Assembly: GCA_022704925.1 (NCBI GenBank)
Contig: JAKJFK010000003.1
Location: 1-29,896 of the forward strand
DNA length: 29,896 nt
Origin: a candidate division TA06 bacterium
GTDB lineage: Bacteria > Ratteibacteria > UBA8468 > MWAK01
Reading direction: 5' to 3'
The position numbers were made by a program, and so were the translations under genes. Positions 7,828 to 15,340 of this stretch are shown piece by piece (position 1 is the stretch's first letter; every line of letters begins with the position of its first letter). The notes under the pieces are model-generated. The model was given only the letters and a program-made list of their open reading frames with translations. It ran no database searches and had not been told where the DNA came from.

Positions 7828-9582
7828 TTACTTGCCGGCCGCGGCCGAACGCCGCAGGCGGGGTTCGTTCAACCAGCCGGCCGCGTATCCGACCATGATG
7901 AACTCAATCTCCGGTTCGGTGTAGCCGGCCTGCCTCAGGTTCCTGATCAATCCGGCCGCCGCGGCCGCCTCGCCCGTCGCCTCGGTCTGGTTGTCGGTGG
8001 CGAAAACCAGCTTGGCGGCCAGGCCCGCCTCCCGGAAACGCTTCAGGTCGGCCACCGATCCGTAATGCATGTGCTGCTGGTAAAGATTCGGGGTTTTCCG
8101 GAGCGCCTCGACCAGTTTATCAAAATCGGCCGCCTCGCTGCCGTGGGCGATGGCCACCGCCGGCAGGTCCGGATGGCGCCGGGCCACCTCGGCTAGCCGG
8201 CTGGCGCTGCAGTTGTTGGACCAGTCGAAACCGGCGTGGAAGACGATCGGCATCCGAAGGCGGGCCGCCGCCGCGTAGACCGGGTCATTGGCCGGGTCGT
8301 CGTAATTGGCCGGGGACCACTTCTCGATCGCCTTCAAACCAGGAAAACCGAGCCGCTTTAAACGTTCGACATCGGCGGCGCCGGAGCGGCCGGCGGCCGG
8401 GCAGTTGGGATAGGAACCGGTCGGGTTGAGCCGCACGAAGCCGAAACCGACGATCACGTCCGGCGCCCGGCGCATCGCTTCCAGGACCGGCTGGTCACCC
8501 AGGAAGGCGCGGTGGCCAGCCCCTTCCAGGTATTCGATGGAAGTGACCCCGAAGATGATCCGGTTCTTGCGCAGGACCCGGATGAGGTCGTCCATCGGCA
8601 TCGACTGGTCGAAGTGGCCGTGCGAATCGAAGGCGCGGGCCTGGCGCCAGTCGAGGGGCGGATAGACCCGGTTGGGCGGCACCACCCGGCGGTCGCGCTC
8701 GTAATGGCCTTCCATGACGCTGACGACCCGGACCCGGGCGCCGGCCTGGATATCCAGCAAACCGAACGAACCGCTAAAGCGGCCGGCATCCACGACGAAA
8801 CGGGGACCGGCCAGGCGAAGGTAGGTCCGGCCCGGCGAACCGGGATCATCCACCACCCGGGCTCCCTCCACCTGGTGGCGCCAGGATAATTTTATTCCCA
8901 TCCCCTCGCGCGAAACGAGCGCCAGCCAGGCCGGCGGCCGCCGCCGGGCCGGAACCTCCTTCAACCCGCTCTCCAGGCCCAGGTCGAGCAAATTTACTTG
9001 ATGCCGGCCTTCGGCGGCGGTGTAGAGGTAGGCCTCGTCAAAACGGTCGGCGTCGAAGTAGGGAAGCGAAACGTTCATATCGCCGCTGGCGGCCAGGGCG
9101 GTTAAATCATACTCGTTGACGATCCGGTCCGGGGTGACGGTGATGACCTGGGTGCCGGTCCAGAAACCGGGCTGCAGCTTGGGGCCGCTGCTGAGGTTGA
9201 AGCGGTCATGCGGAAAGACCATCCGAATTCGCTTGCCACCGGGCGCCTCCTCAACCAAGGCCCGGCCGGCGATGAAAAAGCCGCCCACTTTCAGCCAGCG
9301 TTCGCCGGCGTGAAAGTAAATGGTGAGGTAGGAGCGGCCGACCGGCCCGGTATCGCTCGCGACCGCCTCAAGGCCGGCCAGCCGCCAGGGGCCGACTTCC
9401 AGCAGTTTGGCCGCCTGGCTCTCCCGGTAGGGCTTTTGCATGGCCTGGTTGAGCCGGTCGAGCGTCTGCCAGCGCTCCAGCAGGACCGCCTCGTCGGCGG
9501 TCGGTTTCGACCCGGCCGCGGCCACGCCGGCGGTAAGAATTAATAATAAAGCCAGCAGTGAAAATATCAGCCGTTTATTCAT
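7828..9582 (-). CDS. Exported two-domain amidohydrolase, COG2159-like (paralogue 2)
   Basis: The protein has 584 residues from ATG 9582, preceded by AGGAGG with a 6-base gap; the frame is open upstream to 9660 but the signal peptide (MNKRLIFSLLALLLILTAGVAAAG) fixes the start. A beta-rich domain covers ~50-310, with the motifs LDLGLESGLK and SREGMGIKL shared with the 5788-7683 product. The TIM barrel starts near 317 (FDSHGHFD). All expected COG2159 metal ligands are present: His321, His323, His449 (VFHAG), His480 (IAHGS) and Asp530 (FATDNQ). An intact metal centre and export suggest an active periplasmic or outer-surface hydrolase, lactonase or decarboxylase. The substrate is unknown, though the glycosidase neighbours suggest a product of glycan breakdown. 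It lies 144 bases upstream of paralogue 1 and 238 bases downstream of paralogue 3, with repeats in the latter gap. Confidence 0.88.
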   Translation of the reverse strand: MNKRLIFSLLALLLILTAGVAAAGSKPTADEAVLLERWQTLDRLNQAMQKPYRESQAAKLLEVGPWRLAGLEAVASDTGPVGRSYLTIYFHAGERWLKVGGFFIAGRALVEEAPGGKRIRMVFPHDRFNLSSGPKLQPGFWTGTQVITVTPDRIVNEYDLTALAASGDMNVSLPYFDADRFDEAYLYTAAEGRHQVNLLDLGLESGLKEVPARRRPPAWLALVSREGMGIKLSWRHQVEGARVVDDPGSPGRTYLRLAGPRFVVDAGRFSGSFGLLDIQAGARVRVVSVMEGHYERDRRVVPPNRVYPPLDWRQARAFDSHGHFDQSMPMDDLIRVLRKNRIIFGVTSIEYLEGAGHRAFLGDQPVLEAMRRAPDVIVGFGFVRLNPTGSYPNCPAAGRSGAADVERLKRLGFPGLKAIEKWSPANYDDPANDPVYAAAARLRMPIVFHAGFDWSNNCSASRLAEVARRHPDLPAVAIAHGSEAADFDKLVEALRKTPNLYQQHMHYGSVADLKRFREAGLAAKLVFATDNQTEATGEAAAAAGLIRNLRQAGYTEPEIEFIMVGYAAGWLNEPRLRRSAAAGK

Positions 9583-9630
9583 GGGATCCCTCCTTCTGAT
9601 AAACCGTTGGCGGCAATCCAGCATTAGCTT

Positions 9631-9803
9631 GTCATTCCCGCATTCCACTTCGTTCGTCATTCCCGCAGGTAGTAGGGGAGGGAATCCAGGTGTTTATCAG
9701 TTAAAATCTTTTAAAGACTGGATGCCCGTCTACAACACACGGGCATGACGTGCTTCTTGGATACCCGCCTTCCCGCCTGCGGGAACAGGCACGCGGTCAT
9801 GAC
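9631..9803. repeat. Cluster of dispersed hairpin repeats (locus R1)
   Basis: The gap between two amidohydrolase genes holds several related units. Minus-oriented copies end in GTCATTCCCGC (9631-9641 and 9656-9689). A plus-oriented copy at 9718-9750 has a perfect 8-bp stem, ATGCCCGT (9722-9729) / ACGGGCAT (9739-9746), around a 9-base loop. A longer derivative follows at about 9755-9803. The leading block at 9703-9726 matches the blocks at 14345-14368 and 16496-16519. The units resemble the widespread GGATTCCCGC...GCGGGAATGAC class of small bacterial intergenic repeats. Confidence 0.75.
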
Positions 9804-9809
9804 GATCAC

Positions 9810-9842
9810 AAAAAACGGCCTTACTTCGTCGCCGGACGGCCG
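9810..9842 (-). terminator. Weak possible terminator overlapping the end of the third amidohydrolase gene
   Basis: On the minus strand CGGCC (9842-9838) can pair with GGCCG (9820-9816), directly followed by six T (9815-9810). The stem is only 5 bp and the loop is long and overlaps the last codons, so the call is weak. Confidence 0.3.
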
Positions 9843-11503
9843 CCGCCGGAGATCGCCTGGCCGGCCGGAACCGGCTTGACCTTCCGGATCAACTCCTCGG
9901 CGGTCCGGAACATCACCGCGTCCACATCCGCCTGGGAGACGCCCATATCGAGCAGCTGCCGGGCAAAGAGTCCGGCCGAGAGCAAGGTGCCGTAATCATC
10001 CTGGACATCGCTGCCGAAGACCACCTTGCGGATCAGCCCGGCCCCGATCAGCTTCTGGAGCGCGGTCTTCTTCTCCGCGGTCCGGACCGTGGACAGGTGC
10101 ATGTGCTGGATGTAGAGGTTGGGCAGGCGCTTGAAGTAGGGTATGATCTGCTCCAGCTGGGTATCGGTGCTGAGGTGGGCCATGATGACCGGCAGGCCGG
10201 GAAACTTCTCGGCCACCCGGGCCGCCCGGATGTTGTCCGAACCGCGCCCCTCCGGCTCGGTGTGGAAGGCCAGCGGCAGGGAGAGCTCCTCCATCCGCTT
10301 GTAGAGCGGGTCGAACTGCGGGTCGTCCAGGGCCACCGAAGTCCACTTTTCGATGATCTTGATCCCCTTGCAGCCCCGCTGCCATTGTTCGGTGACCTTC
10401 TCCGGGCTGTCCGGCCCGCTGCGCGGGAAGCCCGGGTAGCCGCCGGTATTGAGCTGGATGAAGCCGAAGCCGTAGAAGATGTCCGGGTACCGCTCCATGA
10501 CCTTGAACGTTTCCGGATCGCCCTCAAAGAGGCGGCCATAGGGGCGTTCGTCATACAGGAAAGACAGGATGCAGTAACGGAGACCGTGCTTGCGGGCCAT
10601 CAGGGCCGCATCGCGCAGGTCGGTCAGCGTGGTGAGATGCACGTGGGTATCGATCAGGGTAACCGAAGCGGAGGCGGCCTTGACCGGCCAGGGGAATTTC
10701 TGGTCCTCAACCACCCGGAGCTTCAGGCCGGTCTGCAGCGCGGTCCCGGCCTGGACGCCGCTGGCGGTGTTGTAGAAAAGCAGGGTGCTGGGCGAACCGA
10801 TCATCGGCCGCACCGGGTCCTGGTTGGCGAAGAAGGTCTTCACCTTGCCCAGATCTCCCTCGAGGCGGAAGTCCCAGAGCGTCCAGAGGCCCTCCTCGGT
10901 CCGGACCACGAAATCGGGAGTGAAGTCCGCCTGCCCCTCGAAGAACTTGAGCACCGCGGCCGTATCGTCGCGGACCGAGTCGGCCGGCGTGATCGAGTAG
11001 GGCTTGAAGAGGCGGGTCACCAGCTTCTCCCCGGAGCGGTTGTAGCAGACCGCGTCGTCGAAGCGGATGTTGTCCGGGTGGATGTACCAGAGCATGCCGC
11101 CGGAGTTCTCGTTTTCAAACTTGAAGGACTTGTCGATCTCCAGTCCCGCGGCGCTGACCTTGTAGGATACCCCGCTGACCGGGCTGGTCAGCACGACCGC
11201 TTCCGGCGTCTCCTTCACCTCGACCGGCAGCTGGATGGTCTGGTTAAAGAGCGGGTCGTGCCAGCCCCGGCTGCCGATATAGTAAAAGTTGACCGTCAGG
11301 AATCGCTTCTTCGCCTGCTCCTCGGCCGTCAGTTTGATCAGCTGGCTGCAGGACAGGGCGTAGGAACCGCGGGTGTAGAAGACCAGGCGCTTCTCCATCC
11401 GGGGCAGGTCCGATTTATCAAAGGCGACGACCGCCTTCGGCAATCCGACCAGCGTCAAGAGGATCAATCCGATCAGGATCCAGCCGCTTCCTCGCTTTTT
11501 CAT
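9821..11503 (-). CDS. Exported two-domain amidohydrolase, COG2159-like (paralogue 3)
   Basis: The protein has 560 residues. ATG 11503 follows AGGAGG with a 4-base gap. The signal peptide is MKKRGSGWILIGLILLTLVG..., with a probable cut near VVA|FDK. Residues ~30-280 form a beta-rich domain, more divergent than those of the two downstream paralogues. The TIM barrel begins at ~284 (LIDTHVH). Metal ligands are complete: His287, His289, His414 (AFHTEP), His443 (IMAHLS) and Asp499 (FGSDVQ). Barrel blocks shared with paralogue 2 include GYP..P, GLKAIEKW / GIKIIEKW, and LPNLYIQHMH / TPNLYQQHMH. Its promoter (11676-11704) has the same boxes as the regulator gene promoter just upstream, so joint control is plausible. 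The reaction is unknown; an exported hydrolase, lactonase or decarboxylase is the best guess. Confidence 0.88.
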   Translation of the reverse strand: MKKRGSGWILIGLILLTLVGLPKAVVAFDKSDLPRMEKRLVFYTRGSYALSCSQLIKLTAEEQAKKRFLTVNFYYIGSRGWHDPLFNQTIQLPVEVKETPEAVVLTSPVSGVSYKVSAAGLEIDKSFKFENENSGGMLWYIHPDNIRFDDAVCYNRSGEKLVTRLFKPYSITPADSVRDDTAAVLKFFEGQADFTPDFVVRTEEGLWTLWDFRLEGDLGKVKTFFANQDPVRPMIGSPSTLLFYNTASGVQAGTALQTGLKLRVVEDQKFPWPVKAASASVTLIDTHVHLTTLTDLRDAALMARKHGLRYCILSFLYDERPYGRLFEGDPETFKVMERYPDIFYGFGFIQLNTGGYPGFPRSGPDSPEKVTEQWQRGCKGIKIIEKWTSVALDDPQFDPLYKRMEELSLPLAFHTEPEGRGSDNIRAARVAEKFPGLPVIMAHLSTDTQLEQIIPYFKRLPNLYIQHMHLSTVRTAEKKTALQKLIGAGLIRKVVFGSDVQDDYGTLLSAGLFARQLLDMGVSQADVDAVMFRTAEELIRKVKPVPAGQAISGGGRPATK

Positions 11504-11675
11504 GCTCCCTCCTTTAAATGATTAGTTGCCGGCAACGAAGAAAAAGATTAAGGGGCGCCGAGGCCCGGACATCCGGGGAAAGCGGTCGGTTCCCGGCGGA
11601 TATGGCTGATGGGGATGAAGAATAATATTTTAGTATTTAAAAACCCCATACCCCGCTTCAAAAAAATATGTGTTA

Positions 11676-11704
11676 ATTTTACCTTTCAGGTAATGGAGTG
11701 TCAA
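11676..11704 (-). promoter_or_regulatory. Sigma70-type promoter with operator-like palindrome over the -10
   Basis: On the minus strand TTGACA (11704-11699), 17 bases and TAAAAT (11681-11676) make a near-consensus promoter for the 9821-11503 gene, with a leader of about 165 bases. A perfect inverted repeat with a 3-base centre, TTACCT-N3-AGGTAA (11679-11693), fills most of the spacer and overlaps the -10, the usual place for a repressor site. The rest of the 11504-11774 gap is AT-rich and holds no gene that I can see. Confidence 0.65.
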
Positions 11705-11774
11705 TAGATGGAAATATGAAATGTAAATTAATGGAGAGGCGCGGAAGGAAGGGCCGCCGACCAGCCGGCCGCCT

Positions 11775-12845
11775 TCAGGCCTTTAAGGGCCGGGCGCTGG
11801 CCCGGACGACCAGCTCCGTTTCGACGACCACTTCCGGCTGGAGCCGCTCGCCCCGCATGAGCGCGGCCATCAGGTTGACGCCGGTGGCGCCGACCTCTTC
11901 GAGGTTGGTCTCGATGGTCGTCAGCGGCGGCTGCGAAATGGACATCTCCGGGAAGTTGTCATAGGCCGCGATGCTCAGGTTTTCCGGCACCCGGATCTTG
12001 CGCAGCTGGCAGTACTGGAGCAGGTTGAGGGCCCGGCTGTAGTTGGCGGCAAAAAAAGCGGTGGGCGGATCGGGTTTGGCCAGAATCTGGTCCAGCGCGT
12101 AAGAGTCCTCGGCCGGGTCAAAACCGGAGGTCTCCTTGACCAGGGACCAGTCGAACTTCAGGCCGGCCCGGCGGAGCGCCTGCTGGTAACCCTGAAATCT
12201 TGGCAGGTAAGGGGCCGAGGTGATGGAGCCGATCATGAGGCCGATGCGCTTGTGGCCCAGGCCGGCCAGGTGCTCGGTGGCCAGGAAGCCGCCCCGCTTG
12301 CGGTTCACCTTTACCATGCAGGTATCGGCATCCTCGATGTCGGGATGAAGCAGGACGCAGGGCAGGGAATATTCCTGCAGAAACCCCTTGATCCGGGGCT
12401 CGAGATTGCGGATGACGAAGAAACCGGCCTTCTTATCCCCGCTCAACGACAGGCTGGTCAGGTTGGCATCGGAGATCGGCCCGCAGAACTCGAAGCCGAT
12501 CTTGGCCGCCTGGCTGACCAGGCCCTGGTAGATCTTCATCCAGACCACGCTCCGGTAAAGGGATTTTTCAACCCCGCCGACTCCCGGGATGATCAGCCAG
12601 AGGCGGCCGCTCCCCTTGCGGGCCGTGACGATGGTCCCGCGCCGGCGTATCTTCTGGACCAGCCCCTGCTGCTCCAGCTCGGAGAGGGCCTTGACCGCGG
12701 TTATCTGGCTGACCCCGTACTTACGGCAGATATCGGCGATGGTATAGAAACGGTCGCCGTATTTGAAGTTGTCGAGTTGGCCGTTCAGGTCCTCCATGAC
12801 CGACTTCCAGAGCGACTTATGCCTTTTATTAATATTCTTTTCCAT
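11775..12845 (-). CDS. Transcriptional regulator, GntR-type winged helix fused to LacI-type sensor domain
   Basis: The protein has 356 residues. Residues ~10-78 are a GntR-like winged helix-turn-helix (YGVSQITAVKALSELEQQGLVQKIRRRGTIV). Residues ~85-350 are a periplasmic-binding-protein-like sensor of the LacI/GalR kind (LGHKRIGLMIGS, TAFFAANY, LSIAAYDNFPE, PPLTTIETN). This architecture (as in AraR) normally senses a sugar and represses nearby catabolic genes. ATG 12845 is chosen because it keeps the whole first helix (LWKSVMEDLNGQL), but it has no ribosome site and lies only 7 bases after a strong -10, so the mRNA may be leaderless. The alternative ATG at 12797 has GGAAG before it but would cut the helix. 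The setting between a GH4 glycosidase gene and the amidohydrolase genes suggests it controls this locus and perhaps itself. Confidence 0.9.
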   Translation of the reverse strand: MEKNINKRHKSLWKSVMEDLNGQLDNFKYGDRFYTIADICRKYGVSQITAVKALSELEQQGLVQKIRRRGTIVTARKGSGRLWLIIPGVGGVEKSLYRSVVWMKIYQGLVSQAAKIGFEFCGPISDANLTSLSLSGDKKAGFFVIRNLEPRIKGFLQEYSLPCVLLHPDIEDADTCMVKVNRKRGGFLATEHLAGLGHKRIGLMIGSITSAPYLPRFQGYQQALRRAGLKFDWSLVKETSGFDPAEDSYALDQILAKPDPPTAFFAANYSRALNLLQYCQLRKIRVPENLSIAAYDNFPEMSISQPPLTTIETNLEEVGATGVNLMAALMRGERLQPEVVVETELVVRASARPLKA

Positions 12846-12852
12846 ATTTTCA

Positions 12853-12881
12853 ATTTTACATAATCAAAAATCTCTTGTCAA
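12853..12881 (-). promoter_or_regulatory. Sigma70-type promoter of the GntR/LacI regulator gene
   Basis: On the minus strand TTGACA (12881-12876), exactly 17 bases, then TAAAAT (12858-12853). Initiation 6-8 bases downstream would fall on or next to the ATG at 12845. The boxes are identical to those at 11676-11704. Confidence 0.65.
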
Positions 12882-12885
12882 AATA

Positions 12886-12900
12886 TTATATGGAATATAA
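12886..12900. promoter_or_regulatory. Perfect inverted repeat, possible operator upstream of the regulator promoter
   Basis: TTATAT-GGA-ATATAA has 6-bp arms and a 3-base centre, five bases upstream of the -35 of the regulator promoter. It has the same geometry (6-3-6) as the palindrome at 11679-11693 but a different sequence. The adjacent AAAATATTAT (12880-12889) is also found on the minus strand at 11622-11631. Confidence 0.4.
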
Positions 12901-12960
12901 AGGCAGGGTTAAAATCAATTCGCTATTTAACATCAAAAAATCCGACCGGCGCCCAAAAAA

Positions 12961-14274
12961 TCACTCGAATTCGGGCAGGAAGGCGGCCTGGAGGCGGAGC
13001 ATCTCATCCATCAGCCGCTCGGCCCGGGGCAGGCTGTTGACGACCGGGTCGAGCATCAGGGCCTGGAGCAGGAGTTTCCTGGAACGCTTTTCGTAGGCGT
13101 CCACCAGCAGGGTCTGGATGGAGATCTGGGTCCGGCAGAGGGCGGCGATCGCCTCCGGGAGCGGGCCGACCGCCACCGGCTTGATGCCGGCGGCGCCGAC
13201 CAGGGCCGGCACCTCGACGATGGCCTCGGCCGGCAGGTTGGGGATGGCGCCCTGGTTGGGCAGGTTGACCGAAACCTCCTTGTGGTTGCGGTCGAACTCG
13301 ATGTCGCAGATGATTTCGGCGGCCAGTTCCTGGCTGCGCTTGAGCACCCACTCCTGGTTGAAATCGTCCTCCCCGCGCAGGATCTTGCCGAAGTGGAAGA
13401 CGGTCGCATTGACCTCTTCGTTCCCGGCCTCGAGGGGGACCGGCCGGGCGTATTTCATCCAGGTCGGGCCGGTCGTTTCGTAGGCGAAGGAAAGGTACTC
13501 GCCGGTGTGGTTCGCGGTCGGGAAGGGCAGCAGGCCGAAGGTGCGGTAGAGCTGGAGGGTGAGGGCGTCCAGGCCCTGGTCGCCTTCGGCCAGGCGCTGG
13601 TGAAATTCCGGGTAGAGGTCGCGGCCGGTGGCCCGCTCGGTCACCTTGAGCATCCAGTGGAAGTGGTTGATGCCGCCGATTTCGACGTCGAGCTCGGACT
13701 CGGGGCGGCCCAGGATGCGGGCGGCGGTGGCGACGGTGGTGAAGGCGCCGTGGCAGAGGCCGACCGCCTTGAGGCGGGTGAGGCGGCTGACGGCCAGGCA
13801 GACCCGGGATTCCGGGTTGGAGTAGTTGAGCAGCCAGGCGCCGGGGGCGAGCGCCTCGATGTCGCGGCTGATCTCCAGCATCAGGTGGATGGAACGCAGG
13901 GCGTGGAAGGCGCCGCCGGGGCCGCCGTTCTCGCCCAGAACCTGCTGGAAGCCGAAGGCGGCCGGGATGGTGAAATCCTCGCGCCAGAGCGGCCAGCGCT
14001 GGCGGGAGACGGCGGTGATGACGTAGTCGGCGCCGGTCAGGACGCGGCGGCGGTCGGGATCGGCCTCGATCTTGAGGCCGGGGACCTTGAAGTGCTCCCG
14101 GTAGCGCTCGGCCATGGCGCGCATGGTCTCGAGGGCCGCGGTGTTGGTGTCGACCAGGGCCAGGGTCACTTCGGCGCCGCCGGTCAGTTCGGGGTTGGCG
14201 ATGACGTCAACGATGGCCTTGCGGCCGAAGCTGAGACTGCCCACGCCGATGATGACGATCTTGACCTTCTTCAT
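12961..14274 (-). CDS. Glycoside hydrolase family 4 enzyme (alpha-glucosidase/alpha-galacturonidase type)
   Basis: The protein has 437 residues, the usual GH4 length (~430-480). ATG 14274 follows GGGAGG with an 8-base gap. The N-terminus is a Rossmann fold for NAD (IVIIGVGSLSFGRKAI), followed by LTGADYVITAVSRQRW, LGENGGPGGAFHALRS and LLNYSNPES. Metal-binding Cys174 and His175 (LCHG) and His204 (INHFHW) match the spacing known in Thermotoga AglA. GH4 enzymes are cytoplasmic, use NAD and a divalent metal (often Mn) in an oxidation-elimination mechanism, and cleave alpha-glucosides, alpha-galactosides or alpha-galacturonides. The exact sugar cannot be read from the motifs. The gene lies 115 bases upstream of the GntR/LacI regulator gene, fitting a sugar-controlled locus in which exported enzymes feed oligosaccharides inward. 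Confidence 0.93.
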   Translation of the reverse strand: MKKVKIVIIGVGSLSFGRKAIVDVIANPELTGGAEVTLALVDTNTAALETMRAMAERYREHFKVPGLKIEADPDRRRVLTGADYVITAVSRQRWPLWREDFTIPAAFGFQQVLGENGGPGGAFHALRSIHLMLEISRDIEALAPGAWLLNYSNPESRVCLAVSRLTRLKAVGLCHGAFTTVATAARILGRPESELDVEIGGINHFHWMLKVTERATGRDLYPEFHQRLAEGDQGLDALTLQLYRTFGLLPFPTANHTGEYLSFAYETTGPTWMKYARPVPLEAGNEEVNATVFHFGKILRGEDDFNQEWVLKRSQELAAEIICDIEFDRNHKEVSVNLPNQGAIPNLPAEAIVEVPALVGAAGIKPVAVGPLPEAIAALCRTQISIQTLLVDAYEKRSRKLLLQALMLDPVVNSLPRAERLMDEMLRLQAAFLPEFE

Positions 14275-14344
14275 TCCGCTCTCCTCCCGTGAAGTCGTTC
14301 GTTAATGATTTTCTTTCAGCCCGACCAGGGTATTACCTAAATTC

Positions 14345-14505
14345 AAAACCTTTTAAGGACTGGATACCCGCCTACTACCTGCGGGCATGACGGGCTTCTT
14401 GGATACCCGCCTACTACCTGCGGGTATGACACACGTTTTAGATACCCGCCTACTATCCTCCTACGCTGAAAAATGAGCTTCGGCAAACAAGTCCGCGGGC
14501 ATGAC
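14345..14505. repeat. Three tandem hairpin repeat units (locus R2)
   Basis: Unit 1 (14360-14392) and unit 2 (14398-14430) both read GGATACCCGCCTACTACCTG at their core. Unit 2 has perfect 8-bp arms (14403-14410 / 14420-14427) around a 9-base loop; unit 1 has one mismatch. Unit 3 (14441-14505) has the same ends but about 35 bases of different sequence in the middle (14453-14490). The leading block 14345-14368 is shared with the other two repeat loci. The spacers between units are short and unequal, and no cas gene is near. Confidence 0.8.
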
Positions 14506-14527
14506 ATATAAAAACATTCCTGCTGGT

Positions 14528-15340
14528 TTACCCGCCGGCGCCGTCTTTCAAATGCAGATGGGCCATAATATGCTCCCGGTAGTCCCGGTAGGGACAGCGG
14601 CCGGAGAGCCGGTCGAATTCGAACCTCCCCTCGCGCTTGAGGATCTTCGCCCGCCGCCGGTGCAGGGTGCCCTGGCGGCTGGTGAACTGGCCCCACCAGC
14701 CGTCGCCGGTCTTGGAGTCGGGCGAGGTCGGCGTCAGCGAGGCCAGGTAACTGGCCGGAAAGAGGGCCTGGAAGGGGCGCAGGTGATGAATCCAGGAGCC
14801 GCAGGTGACACTCTCCGGAGCGTAGCCGCGGGCCTCGAGGTCGCGGATCATCTCGGCCAGGGTGCGGAAGAGACGGGCCGGGTCGGCGAAGGGAGAGTCG
14901 GGCACGTAGGCGTTCTTGAAGTGGAGGCGGAGCAGGCGGTTCTCCGGGGTGTAGTCGTAGCGGAAGCAGCCGAACCACTCCTCCCGGTTGGTCATCCGGT
15001 GGCGGATGTCGGCGGCCAGGGCGAGCGGGAAGACGACGGCGGCCGCCTCGCGGCAGAAGGCCGCGGCCCGGCGGTCGGCGGCATGGGCGGCGTGGATGGG
15101 GCGGAGGCGTTCGACCAGGGCGCGCCAGAGCGGCTGATCGGCCTGGGGCGTATCCTTTTCCGGCGGCGAGAGGAACCAGGGCAACAGGCCGTAGAAGGTG
15201 GTCTGGCTGAGCAGGGCCGCTTCGAAGTCGAGGCGGCCGGCGGCGACCAGGTCGAAGACGTACCAGAGCTTCAGTTCGGTCAGGTCGTAGAGGAGTTTCT
15301 GTTCGCGCCGCTTCGGAAAGACGGGTTTCTTTTCGGTCAT
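14528..15340 (-). CDS. Protein of unknown family, coupled to the UroD-like gene
   Basis: The protein has 270 residues and no signal peptide or membrane segment. I do not recognise the family. Its ATG (15338-15340) overlaps the TGA of the upstream UroD-like gene by four bases (ATGA), so translation is probably coupled and the two products may work together. Stretches that look conserved are EEWFGCFRYDY (~118-128), CGSWIHHLRPFQALFP (~173-190), GDGWWGQFTSRQG (~205-218) and a basic segment (LHRRRAKILKREGRF). The Cys, Trp and His residues in the middle stretch could form an active or metal site, but this is a guess. The family could belong to one-carbon or corrinoid metabolism, as many UroD-like proteins do. 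It ends 17 bases before the hairpin repeats. Confidence 0.75.
   Translation of the reverse strand: MTEKKPVFPKRREQKLLYDLTELKLWYVFDLVAAGRLDFEAALLSQTTFYGLLPWFLSPPEKDTPQADQPLWRALVERLRPIHAAHAADRRAAAFCREAAAVVFPLALAADIRHRMTNREEWFGCFRYDYTPENRLLRLHFKNAYVPDSPFADPARLFRTLAEMIRDLEARGYAPESVTCGSWIHHLRPFQALFPASYLASLTPTSPDSKTGDGWWGQFTSRQGTLHRRRAKILKREGRFEFDRLSGRCPYRDYREHIMAHLHLKDGAGG

Noticed and set aside
14345-14505. CRISPR-like appearance of the repeat units
   Set aside because: Only three units, self-complementary with fixed loops, spacers of a few unequal bases, and no cas genes.
14343-14978. Minus-strand open frame with VVGGYP repeats
   Set aside because: The repeated peptide is a translation of the hairpin repeats, and the rest is the shadow of the 14528-15340 gene.
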